Positions 17,060 through 25,468 of a DNA stretch of 64,000 nucleotides are shown in pieces. This DNA comes from Caryophanon latum. GTDB taxonomy: Bacteria > Bacillota > Bacilli > Bacillales_A > Planococcaceae. The translations under genes and the position numbers were made by a program. The stretch covers positions 78,045 through 142,044 of the forward strand of contig NZ_MATO01000006.1 of the NCBI RefSeq assembly GCF_001700325.1, written 5' to 3'. The notes beneath the pieces were generated by a model. It searched no databases and was not told the origin of the DNA. It saw only the letters and a program-made list of their open reading frames with translations. How positions within the stretch are numbered: the first letter of the stretch is position 1; every line of letters starts with the position of its first letter.

Positions 17060-18631
17060 ATGACTTTAGAAAAAGATATATTAGCACGTCGCACGTTTGC
17101 GATCATTTCCCATCCGGATGCTGGTAAAACGACGATTACAGAAAAACTATTATTATTTGGTGGCGCAATTCGTGATGCAGGTACAGTAAAAGGAAAGAAA
17201 TCAGGTAAGTTCGCTACATCTGACTGGATGGAAATCGAAAAGCAACGTGGGATTTCGGTTACTTCATCTGTAATGCAATTTGATTACTCAGGTTGCCGCG
17301 TAAACATTTTAGATACACCTGGTCACCAAGACTTCTCAGAGGATACGTATCGTACGCTAATGGCGGTTGACTCAGCTGTCATGGTTGTCGATGCAGCAAA
17401 AGGGATCGAGGCACAAACGCTGAAATTATTCAAAGTTTGTAAAATGCGCGGTATTCCAATTTTCACGTTCATTAATAAGCTTGACCGTCAAGGGAAGGAG
17501 CCGCTTGAGTTAATCGAGGAGCTAGAAGAAAGCCTTGGCATTAACGCGTATCCGATGAACTGGCCGATCGGTATGGGCAAAGAGTTCCTCGGTATTTATG
17601 ACCGCTACAATAAACGTATTGAGCAATTCCGTGTAGAAGAGGAAGACCGCTTTTTACCACTAGATGAAGATGGTCACTTAGCAGTAGATAACGATATGAA
17701 AAAAACATCGTACTACACGCAAGCAATGGAAGATATTGAACTATTAAATGAAGCAGGTAACTCGTATTCACGCGACAAAATTGACCGCGGTGAATTAACG
17801 CCTGTGTTCTTCGGTTCGGCATTAACGAACTTCGGTGTACAAACGTTCCTTGATACGTATTTACAATTTGCGCCGACACCTCAGCCACGTATTACGGAGG
17901 ACGAGCAATTTATCGACCCAGTAGATCATCAAGATTTCTCTGGCTTCATTTTCAAAATTCAAGCGAACATGAATCCAGCGCACCGAGACCGTATCGCATT
18001 CGTGCGCATCGTATCAGGACAGTTCGACCGCGGTATGAACTTAACGCTTGCTCGTACTGGGAAATCGTTTAAAGTAACGCAATCGACGCAGTTTTTAGCG
18101 GACGACCGCGAAACAGTAAATACAGCTGTTGCCGGTGACATTATCGGTTTATACGATTCAGGTACGTATCAAATTGGTGACACGCTTACAGGCGGCAAAA
18201 AGACGTTCAATTTTGAAAAGCTGCCACAGTTTACGCCAGAAATTTTCATGAAAGTATCGGCGAAAAACGTAATGAAAGGGAAGCAATTCCAAAAAGGCGT
18301 ACTGCAGCTCGTGCAAGAAGGGGCAATTCAGTACTTTAAAACGTTGCACACAGAAGAAATCATTTTAGGGGCGGTTGGGCAATTACAGTTTGAAGTGTTC
18401 CAACACCGTATGATGGGCGAGTACAACGTTGAAGTAACGATGCAGCCAGTCGGTCAAAAAATCGCACGCTGGATTGAAAACGAGGAGGACGTAAAAGAGT
18501 CGATGCACTCGGCGCGTTCGATGCTCGTAAAAGACCGCTTCGATAACAAAGTATTTTTATTTGAAAATGAGTTCGCGATGCGTTGGTTTAACGACAAAAA
18601 CGAGCACATTCAATTATATAGCTTGCTGTAA
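17060..18631 (+). CDS. prfC: Peptide chain release factor 3
   Basis: A 523-residue translational GTPase that removes RF1/RF2 from the ribosome after termination. The G motifs are visible: [12 protein letters not shown] (G1), [14 protein letters not shown] (G2), [12 protein letters not shown] (G3) and NKLDR (G4). The domain 2 and C-terminal parts are of usual length. Adenosine-rich AAAAAGGAGAT precedes the ATG. B. subtilis lacks RF3 as far as I recall, whereas staphylococci carry prfC close to murE, which is the arrangement seen here, with the chemoreceptor pair in between. Confidence 0.95.
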   Translation: MTLEKDILARRTFAIISHPDAGKTTITEKLLLFGGAIRDAGTVKGKKSGKFATSDWMEIEKQRGISVTSSVMQFDYSGCRVNILDTPGHQDFSEDTYRTLMAVDSAVMVVDAAKGIEAQTLKLFKVCKMRGIPIFTFINKLDRQGKEPLELIEELEESLGINAYPMNWPIGMGKEFLGIYDRYNKRIEQFRVEEEDRFLPLDEDGHLAVDNDMKKTSYYTQAMEDIELLNEAGNSYSRDKIDRGELTPVFFGSALTNFGVQTFLDTYLQFAPTPQPRITEDEQFIDPVDHQDFSGFIFKIQANMNPAHRDRIAFVRIVSGQFDRGMNLTLARTGKSFKVTQSTQFLADDRETVNTAVAGDIIGLYDSGTYQIGDTLTGGKKTFNFEKLPQFTPEIFMKVSAKNVMKGKQFQKGVLQLVQEGAIQYFKTLHTEEIILGAVGQLQFEVFQHRMMGEYNVEVTMQPVGQKIARWIENEEDVKESMHSARSMLVKDRFDNKVFLFENEFAMRWFNDKNEHIQLYSLL

Positions 18632-18641
18632 CGTAGGCAGG

Positions 18642-18675
18642 GCGCTAGGGGAGACAGTTCCTCTAGCGTTTTTTT
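18642..18675 (+). terminator. prfC terminator
   Basis: GCGCTAGGGGA pairs with TTCCTCTAGCG, followed by seven T. Confidence 0.85.
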
Positions 18676-18684
18676 GTATATATA

Positions 18685-18832
18685 TGACGCTTACGACGTT
18701 TGCTGTTCGCTTCGTGCGACTCGCTTTCCTAGGGCGCGGCTTGAGCCTCCTCGTCGCTACGCTTCTGTCAGATCTCAAGTCTCGCGCTTTTCCCTAAGGA
18801 GTCTCGCCGCATCGCTTCCATCAACGCTTCGT
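18685..18832 (-). repeat. Dispersed GC-rich intergenic repeat F
   Basis: This contains the family core in reverse orientation: CGGCTTGAGCCTCCTCGTCG, a long-range hairpin of TTTCCTAGGG with CCCTAAGGAG, and GTCTCGCCGC. It is related to the interior of repeat A and to repeat G at 40703. The rest of the 414-bp gap to the RND gene is AT-rich and holds no gene. Confidence 0.6.
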
Positions 18833-19089
18833 TCTACTAAATATGTAGCATGACATTACTATAACTTATACAAAAAATCAGATGGTGTTATCGTGCATCA
18901 TTCCGAATTGTATGCATAATTCGACCGTCAGCTGATGACAATCACATATGCGTGACGTTTCTTTTTTCAAACAAACGGTAAATGGCGTATGATGAATAGG
19001 CAAACATGTTGATTCGTATATTGCGCATTGCGATCGCTATTATGCATGAAGCGCAACATCAGCATATTACAATACGAGGGGTTTTGTGT

Positions 19090-22000
19090 ATGAACATTAG
19101 TCGCTTTTCGATTAAGCGTCCGGTATTTACGGTCGTGACGATGCTGTTTGTCATCATTTTAGGCGTCGTGTCGCTTTTGAAAATACCGATTACGCTTATT
19201 CCTGAGCTTAATCCTCCAATCGGCGTTGTCGTAACGTCGTATCCAGGGGCAAGCCCACAAGAAGTAAATGAAAAAATTACGAAGCCGCTTGAAGATTCGC
19301 TCGCGACGCTGCCAGGCATTAAACGTCTGCAGTCGACGTCGCAAGAAAGCGCAAACTTTATTTTAATGGAGTTTGATTGGTCGACAACGATTGACGATGT
19401 GCAGCAAGACGTGCAGCAGCGTCTTAGCGTTGTGCCGGTACCAGAAGGAGCAGGTCAGCCGCAGTTTTTAAAATTCGATCCGGCGCAGTTGCCAGTGTTG
19501 CAGCTGTCACTTCGTTCGAGTGATGACGAGGATATTCGTATCATTGCAGAAGAGCTTGAGCAGCAGCTAACGCGCATTGAAGGTGTCGCGAGTGTGACGA
19601 CGTCTGGCAAGCTCATTGAGGAAGTGCAAATTGAGCTCGATGCGGCGGCATTAAAAGAAAAAGGCTATACGCAAGCCGACATCGTACAGCTCATTCAAGC
19701 AAACAATATTAGTTTACCAGGTGAGCCTGTGCAAGCGGATGATGGGCAAACGTTAACGACGCGTATCGTTAGTACGTTTTCATCCGCTGAGCAAATTGCG
19801 GAACTCATGCTGTCAGTCAATCCGTTAACAGGTGATCCAGTGTACGTAAAAGACGTCGCAACGGTAACGCGTCAGGAGCAGGCGCAAACGTCAATTACGC
19901 GTGCAAACGACGAGCAAGCGGTGTTGTTATCAGTGCTACAGGAGTCAGGGGCGAATACAGCTGATGTGTCGTCCGCATTCCAAGAGACGCTTAATGACTT
20001 GTTAGCGCAGCCGGAGTACGAAGGAATTACAGCCGATATTTTATTTGACCAAGGCGATTACATTCGTCTATCAATTGCAAATATCGGACAGTCGCTCATA
20101 CTCGGTGGCTTATTTGCGATGCTTGTATTGTTCGTCTTTTTACGAAACGTCAAAAGCCCGCTCATTATTGGTGTGGCCATTCCGTATTCAGTCATTGTAA
20201 CGTTCGTACTTATGTATTTTGCGGACTTTTCGCTCAACATTTTAACGCTCGGGGCACTCGCGCTCGGCATCGGTATGCTCGTCGATAATGCGATTGTCGT
20301 GATCGAAAATATTGAGCGACATATCGGCATGGGCAAGTCGCGTGTCGAGGCAGCGAAGGACGGGGCGAAAGAAGTGACGCTTGCATTATTAGCATCGACT
20401 GTCACGACTGTAGCTGTATTTATTCCGGTGTTATTTATTGAAGGGCTAATCGGGCAAATTTTTACGGAATTTGCGCTGACGATTTCGTTTAGCTTAAGTG
20501 CGTCACTCGTTGTGGCATTAACGGTCGTGCCGATGCTTGCGAGCAAATTTTTATCGGAACAAGTGAGTGAACAGCAAAATAAACGTTACAATTCGAAGGT
20601 GTATACGCATTTTTTAAGCTCCGTTCGCACTGCATTAAAGTATCGTTTAATCGTGCTACTGACAGCGATTGTGCTTGTAGCTGTTAGTATTTTTGCATTG
20701 TTCCAAGCAGAGACGGAATTTATTCCAGCGACCGATGAAGGGTTCGTGTCGGTTAGCGTCGAGTTGCCAAAAGGGACGTCGCTTCAGAAAACGGAGCAAA
20801 CGGTGACGAAAATTGAACATATTTTAAAGGATCAGTCGGAGCTTGATGTGTATGTCAGCTTAATTGGCAGTACGCAGGAGGCACAGTCGCAAGGTTCAGC
20901 GAGTGTGAACGAAGCGGAAATTTCGGTAAAGCTCGTGCCGCTAAATGAGCGAGATCGCAGCGTATTTGCGTTTTCAGAGGACGTGCAAAAAGACATTGAA
21001 GCAGCGGTCGGAGAAGATGTAAATGTTGAAATGAGCGTTTCGACATCATCAGGCTCATCGCCGACGACGACATCGTTCCGTTTACTAAACACGAACGAAA
21101 AAGCGCTTGCAGAAGACGTGGCGAACGTACAAAAGGCGTTGCAACAAGAGAGTGTCGTTGTTGATGTACGCTCAGACTTAGTAAATACAGTAGAAGAGCT
21201 ACAAATTGAAGTCGACAAGGAGGCGGTGAAGCAGTACGGGCTTGTGCCAGCACAAGTAGCGCAAACGGTTTACAATATGACGCGCGGTATGTTAGCGACG
21301 CAAATTATTACCGACGATGGCGAAGTGCTGTCAGTGTATGTCAGCTTCGGTGAGGCATTTTCAGCAAACGTCGATAACTTACGCGAAATGGAGTTGCGTG
21401 CACCATCTGGGGTGTTTGTGCCATTAGAAGCAGTTGCGTCAATTAAAGTAGCGGAAGCGCCAACATCGATTCGTCGCTCAGATCAAACGCCGGCAGTTGC
21501 CGTTTTTGTTGATTATGAAAGTGACGCATCACTCGGTCGTATTTCAGAAGTTGTTGATGAAGCGATTGCGGGCGTGACGCTGCATGAAGGAACCGAGGTG
21601 GCGTTTACAGGTGACCGCGAGCTATACGATAGCGCCATTAACGATATGATGATGGCAGTTATTTTAGCGGTCGTCCTCGTGTATTTAATTATGGCTGCGC
21701 AGTTTGAATCGTTTAAATATCCGTTCGTTATGCTGTTTTCGATTCCGCTTATGGTCATCGGTGTTGCGGCAACGTTGTTTATTACGAATACGCTACTTGG
21801 GGTAACGGCAGTCATCGGCATACTCGTCCTCGTTGGTATCGTTGTCAATAATGGTATTGTGCTCGTCGATTATATGAATCAGAAAAAAGCAGCTGGTGCG
21901 ACGACTGAGGAAGCGATACTGCTCGGCGTGCGCGACCGTGTGCGACCGATTTGTATGACAGCGCTGACGACGATTTTAGGGCTGCTGCCACTTGCACTCG

Positions 22001-22134
22001 GTATAGGGGAAGGTACAGAGCTAAATCAACCGATGGGAATTGTCACAATTGGTGGTTTACTATGCTCAACGGTGCTAACGCTTTACATTGTACCAATTAT
22101 GTATAGTTATGTAGATCATATGAAAAAGGTGTAA
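19090..22134 (+). CDS. RND-family efflux transporter (SwrC/YerP/AcrB-like)
   Basis: A 1014-residue inner-membrane proton-driven exporter with twelve predicted helices in two homologous halves, each with a large extracytoplasmic porter loop. The start is FSIKRPVFTVVTMLFVIILG. The RND signature is clear around LGIGMLVDNAIVVIENIERH, which contains the proton-relay Asp of TM4. The second half has VVLVYLIMAAQFESFKYPFV and GIVVNNGIVLVDYMNQ. Gram-positive relatives export surfactin-like lipopeptides or other amphiphiles. No membrane-fusion or outer-membrane partner is adjacent, as expected for a monoderm. The start at 19090 has GAGGGG; an upstream in-frame ATG at 19006 lacks a site. Confidence 0.92.
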   Translation: MNISRFSIKRPVFTVVTMLFVIILGVVSLLKIPITLIPELNPPIGVVVTSYPGASPQEVNEKITKPLEDSLATLPGIKRLQSTSQESANFILMEFDWSTTIDDVQQDVQQRLSVVPVPEGAGQPQFLKFDPAQLPVLQLSLRSSDDEDIRIIAEELEQQLTRIEGVASVTTSGKLIEEVQIELDAAALKEKGYTQADIVQLIQANNISLPGEPVQADDGQTLTTRIVSTFSSAEQIAELMLSVNPLTGDPVYVKDVATVTRQEQAQTSITRANDEQAVLLSVLQESGANTADVSSAFQETLNDLLAQPEYEGITADILFDQGDYIRLSIANIGQSLILGGLFAMLVLFVFLRNVKSPLIIGVAIPYSVIVTFVLMYFADFSLNILTLGALALGIGMLVDNAIVVIENIERHIGMGKSRVEAAKDGAKEVTLALLASTVTTVAVFIPVLFIEGLIGQIFTEFALTISFSLSASLVVALTVVPMLASKFLSEQVSEQQNKRYNSKVYTHFLSSVRTALKYRLIVLLTAIVLVAVSIFALFQAETEFIPATDEGFVSVSVELPKGTSLQKTEQTVTKIEHILKDQSELDVYVSLIGSTQEAQSQGSASVNEAEISVKLVPLNERDRSVFAFSEDVQKDIEAAVGEDVNVEMSVSTSSGSSPTTTSFRLLNTNEKALAEDVANVQKALQQESVVVDVRSDLVNTVEELQIEVDKEAVKQYGLVPAQVAQTVYNMTRGMLATQIITDDGEVLSVYVSFGEAFSANVDNLREMELRAPSGVFVPLEAVASIKVAEAPTSIRRSDQTPAVAVFVDYESDASLGRISEVVDEAIAGVTLHEGTEVAFTGDRELYDSAINDMMMAVILAVVLVYLIMAAQFESFKYPFVMLFSIPLMVIGVAATLFITNTLLGVTAVIGILVLVGIVVNNGIVLVDYMNQKKAAGATTEEAILLGVRDRVRPICMTALTTILGLLPLALGIGEGTELNQPMGIVTIGGLLCSTVLTLYIVPIMYSYVDHMKKV

Positions 22135-22172
22135 ATAATTAACGCTATATCGATTGAACTTTTGAATATGAC

Positions 22173-22222
22173 CAAGCGTGTTGATTAGCCATTAAACTGG
22201 CATTTCGCGTATGGTGGCTCGC
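22173..22222 (-). repeat. Dispersed repeat C (50-bp end module, reverse orientation)
   Basis: The reverse complement matches the right end of repeat A at about 46 of 50 positions, including the 14-bp terminus. The following 300 bp (to about 22545) is gene-free. It contains the small palindrome CAACATCATGTTG near 22308 and fragments also seen at repeat I, but no second terminal copy. Confidence 0.72.
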
Positions 22223-22570
22223 TTTGCTCCTGCGATTACTCGAACCGAAAATCGTGGAACAAAGGCTCAATTCGTCGCGTCCATGCGACAACGCCTTTGT
22301 GACCAACATCATGTTGCCCTCCGCGAAAAGCGTCCGCCGAAACAAAAGAACGGTACAATATTAAGTTCAATGTATATATACAAGGTGAGTGAAACTTGTA
22401 ATACAGACGTTGCTCGAAACAAGGGGCGACCTTTAGTAGAAAAAACGAAAGCTCCTTTTTTGACGAGTAACAGTAGAGGCTCAAGCTGCACCTAGGAAAA
22501 AGTTTGCCTCGACGTAAAAAGCAAAAGTAGCTAATGCGCATACACAATTGTAAAATTTAATACCGATTAT

Positions 22571-22598
22571 TTGCGCGAGCATTTTTTTATGCTATACT
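22571..22598 (+). promoter_or_regulatory. Putative promoter of the riboswitch-terC transcript
   Basis: TTGCGC and TATACT with a 16-base spacer lie about 25-30 bp upstream of the riboswitch aptamer. Confidence 0.45.
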
Positions 22599-22622
22599 AA
22601 ATGTAACTTAAAAAAATATCTT

Positions 22623-22773
22623 TTTGACAACGTTGTCAAAGGGGAGTAGCTATAGAGCACGTCTCTACTTCACATTCGTCATTACATGGTGACGAGCCAT
22701 CGGGTGTGATAGCAAGTTTTTTCTTACTTTGCTTAGCAAGACCTTTGCCTTTTATTAGGCATGGGTCTTTTTT
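22623..22773 (+). ncRNA. yybP-ykoY manganese riboswitch with intrinsic terminator
   Basis: The family core AAAGGGGAGTAGC is at 22638-22650 and the conserved TCGTCATTACATGGTGACGA at about 22677-22696. The downstream gene is terC, the classic target. P1 can form between CAAAGG (22637-22642) and CCTTTG (22742-22747). The latter also lies within the terminator stem AGACC-TTTGCCT / AGGCA-T-GGGTCT (22739-22768) followed by T. This is the expected ON switch: Mn2+ stabilises P1, prevents the terminator and permits transcription. A perfect 18-bp palindrome (22623-22640) overlaps the 5' strand of P1. Confidence 0.88.
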
Positions 22774-22868
22774 GTTGTCTGAAATGTGATGTTTTTTTTC
22801 GTGTATGCTTTAAATACCTAGTAATATGGGTAAAAACAAATGTAGAAATTAAAGGAGGAACAGTGTTC

Positions 22869-23648
22869 ATGGAAGCAGTATTATTGGAATACGCATGGGT
22901 CGTTGTTGTACTGATCTTTTTAGAAGGCTTACTAGCGGCTGATAACGCAGTCGTAATGGCTGTTATGGTAAAACATTTACCGAAAGAGCAACAAAAGAAA
23001 GCACTATTTTACGGTTTATTAGGAGCGTTTGTGTTCCGATTCGCCGCATTATTTTTAATTACAGTTCTAGCTAAATATTGGCAAATTCAAGCGTTAGGTG
23101 CACTTTACTTATTATTCATCTCGATTAAGCATTTATATGACAATCACTTTAGTAAAGGTGACGAAGAAGACGGTGAAGAAGGCAGTGCGAAAAAAGGCTC
23201 TGGTTTCTGGATGACAGTATTAAAAGTTGAGCTTGCGGATATTGCATTTGCGATTGACTCAATGCTTGCGGCAGTTGCGATTGCAATTACTTTACCAGCC
23301 ATTCCTGGTTATGAAGACGTATTCGTTGGTGGCATTAACATCGGACCGTTCGTTGTTATGTTCTTAGGTGGTTTCATCGGTTTAGTCATTATGCGTTTTG
23401 CTGCACAAGCGTTCGTTGGTTTATTAAACCGTTATCCAGCACTTGAAACGACAGCGTTTTTAATTGTTGGTTGGGTAGGTGTGAAGCTAGCTGTACTTGC
23501 ACTTGGCCATGAAAATTTAGCAATTATCGATACGCATTTCCCACACTCAACAACGTGGAAAGTAATCTTCTGGATCGTGTTACTCGGTTTAGCAATCGGT
23601 GGCTACGTAGTAAGTGTTGTAAAAGAGAAAAAAGAAAACAAACAATAA
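22869..23648 (+). CDS. ykoY: TerC/Alx-family membrane protein, probable manganese exporter (YkoY-like)
   Basis: A 259-residue polytopic membrane protein with about seven helices. Conserved acidic membrane motifs are EGLLAADNAVVMAVMV in TM1-2 and ELADIAFAIDSMLAA in the middle helix; these Asp/Glu residues characterise the TerC fold. An acidic and Lys-rich cytoplasmic loop (GDEEDGEEGSAKK) separates the halves. YkoY-type proteins protect cells from, or load exoenzymes with, Mn2+. Control by the upstream Mn2+ riboswitch supports that role. The start at 22869 has AAAGGAGG; upstream in-frame starts fall in the terminator region. Confidence 0.9.
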   Translation: MEAVLLEYAWVVVVLIFLEGLLAADNAVVMAVMVKHLPKEQQKKALFYGLLGAFVFRFAALFLITVLAKYWQIQALGALYLLFISIKHLYDNHFSKGDEEDGEEGSAKKGSGFWMTVLKVELADIAFAIDSMLAAVAIAITLPAIPGYEDVFVGGINIGPFVVMFLGGFIGLVIMRFAAQAFVGLLNRYPALETTAFLIVGWVGVKLAVLALGHENLAIIDTHFPHSTTWKVIFWIVLLGLAIGGYVVSVVKEKKENKQ

Positions 23649-23653
23649 TCGAA

Positions 23654-23694
23654 GCGCGCTACTTGAAAAGTCATTTTCGAGTAGCGCGTTTTTA
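23654..23694 (+). terminator. terC terminator
   Basis: GCGCGCTACTTGAAAA pairs with TTTTCGAGTAGCGCG, followed by T. Confidence 0.87.
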
Positions 23695-23758
23695 TTGGAA
23701 ATAGCTATTCTTTTTCTTTTTTCGTATACTGTAGAAATATTGCGACAGAAAGTAGGGG

Positions 23759-25111
23759 ATGCGTTTGTGGCAGAAGCTCGTCAATCGAAAAATGACACCG
23801 TTTCAAATGATTGTAGCGTACTATTGCATTGCGATTGCACTATCATTTAGCTTGCTGCGGCTACCGATCGTGCATTTGCCCGGCGTTGAAGTGCATTGGT
23901 TCGATAGCTTGTTTATGGCAGTTAGTGCGGTCAGTGTAACGGGCTTGACGGTTATTGACGTCGTCGATACATATTCGGTATATGGCATTATCGTCATTAT
24001 TTTAATTTTACAGCTCGGTGCAATTGGCATTATGGCAATCGGCACGCTCATTTGGGTCGTGCTCGGGCGTAAAATTGGCATGAAGGAACGCCAGCTCATT
24101 ATGATCGATAGCAATCAGCTAACTGTTTCTGGTGTCGTTCATTTAGTGCTGCAAATTGTGCGTATTTTAATTATGATTGAAGTAATCGGCGCATTTATTT
24201 TAATGGTGCATTATAGCCGCTATTTTGATACGTTTGAAGACGCGATGTTGCACGGCGTATTTACCGCAGTTTCGGCGACGACAAACGGCGGCTTTGATAT
24301 GACTGGCATGTCGATGCAGCCGTATCATCACGATTACTTTATCCAATTTATTTGCATCGTGCTCGTCATGCTCGGTGCGGTTGGATTTCCAGTACTGATT
24401 GAAGTAAAAGCATTTTTACAATCAAATTCGAGCAATTTCCGCTTTAGCTTATTTACGAAAATTACGACGGCGACATATGCGGCGCTATTTCTCGTCGGTG
24501 CAATCGGCATTTTTATTTTAGAAATATTTCATTCAATGAAGCATATGACGTGGCACGAAGCGGTTTTTACGGCGCTATTTCATTCGGCATCGACGCGCTC
24601 AGCAGGTCTATCGACGGTCGATGTGACGGAATTTAACGAGGCGACGCAAGTGTTCATGAGCTTTTTAATGTTTATCGGTGCATCGCCTAGCTCAGTTGGT
24701 GGCGGCATTCGCACGACGACATTTGCGCTCGTCGTATTGTTTTTAGTAACGTTCGCACTCGGTCACGAAAAAATTCACGTGTTTGGGCGCACGATTTCAC
24801 AAATGGACGTGTCGCGCGCATTTGCCGTATTCATCGTGGCGCTCTTGCTCGTTATGGTGTCGACGATGATTTTACTCATTACCGAGCGACATGCGACGCT
24901 GACGGAAATTTTATTTGAAATTACGTCTGCGTTTGGAACGTGCGGCTTGTCGCTCGGCATTACGAACGATTTGTCTGCAATTGGCAAAGTCGTCATTTTG
25001 CTGCTTATGTTTATCGGGCGTGTCGGCTTAATTTCGTTTTTATATTCGATTGGTGGCAATACGCGAAAGCGAAAATACGACTACCCGACCGAACGTATTA
25101 TTATTGGCTAA
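23759..25111 (+). CDS. ktrD: Potassium uptake channel subunit of the Ktr/Trk family (KtrD/KtrB-like)
   Basis: A 450-residue membrane protein with four repeated M1-P-M2 units. Selectivity-loop sequences include AVSAVSVTGLTV, AVSATTNGGFD, STRSAGLSTVD and SAFGTCGLSLGI, each with the central Gly of the K+ filter. A Gly/Ser-rich gate stretch, ASPSSVGGGIRTT, is in the third unit. It needs a cytosolic RCK partner; the nearest is the ktrC-like gene 20 kb away. The ATG at 23759 abuts GGGG, so the TTG at 23765 with six-base spacing is a realistic alternative start. The symbol follows proximity to ykoY, as in Bacillus; KtrB cannot be excluded. Confidence 0.87.
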   Translation: MRLWQKLVNRKMTPFQMIVAYYCIAIALSFSLLRLPIVHLPGVEVHWFDSLFMAVSAVSVTGLTVIDVVDTYSVYGIIVIILILQLGAIGIMAIGTLIWVVLGRKIGMKERQLIMIDSNQLTVSGVVHLVLQIVRILIMIEVIGAFILMVHYSRYFDTFEDAMLHGVFTAVSATTNGGFDMTGMSMQPYHHDYFIQFICIVLVMLGAVGFPVLIEVKAFLQSNSSNFRFSLFTKITTATYAALFLVGAIGIFILEIFHSMKHMTWHEAVFTALFHSASTRSAGLSTVDVTEFNEATQVFMSFLMFIGASPSSVGGGIRTTTFALVVLFLVTFALGHEKIHVFGRTISQMDVSRAFAVFIVALLLVMVSTMILLITERHATLTEILFEITSAFGTCGLSLGITNDLSAIGKVVILLLMFIGRVGLISFLYSIGGNTRKRKYDYPTERIIIG

Positions 25112-25138
25112 ATAAAAAAAGGTTTGAAGAAAAAAATG

Positions 25139-25181
25139 AAGCGTTATCGGAAGAATTTATTTTCCCGATAACGCTTTTTTG
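25139..25181 (+). terminator. Terminator after ktrD
   Basis: AAGCGTTATCGG pairs with CCGATAACGCTT, followed by a T-run. Confidence 0.87.
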
Positions 25182-25362
25182 TTGTTCGACTACGCTTCGT
25201 TTCGCGGACGCTTTCCTGTGGGAACGGAGGCGAACACGATGTTGGTCATGCGAGCGGTGCCACAAGGACGTGGCGCAACCGCCGTACTCGAGCCTTGCAG
25301 TCGCAAGTCTCTCAACACGTTCTTTTCTCCTAGGAGTCGCCGCTTCACACGCTTCGTCATCA
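25182..25362 (+). repeat. Dispersed GC-rich intergenic repeat I (degenerate)
   Basis: This is a gene-free block with GGACGCTTTCC, TCCTAGGAGTCGCCGC and GGCGAACACGATGTT. The last motif recurs in reverse complement inside repeat E at about 56169-56183. It lies between ktrD and the convergent radical-SAM gene. Confidence 0.5.
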
Positions 25363-25468
25363 AATTCCGGCTATGAATATCATCTGTTGTGCGACAAAAA
25401 TATACTTCTGTCCCAACATCTTTTTCTTTAATTAGTTTATCGCTAATCAATCCACTTGCTATACAGCG

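Noticed and set aside
22211..22547. Short open frames on both strands between the RND gene and the riboswitch
   Set aside because: The region is repeat-derived, and the frames have Cys/Phe/Arg-rich compositions typical of chance translation.
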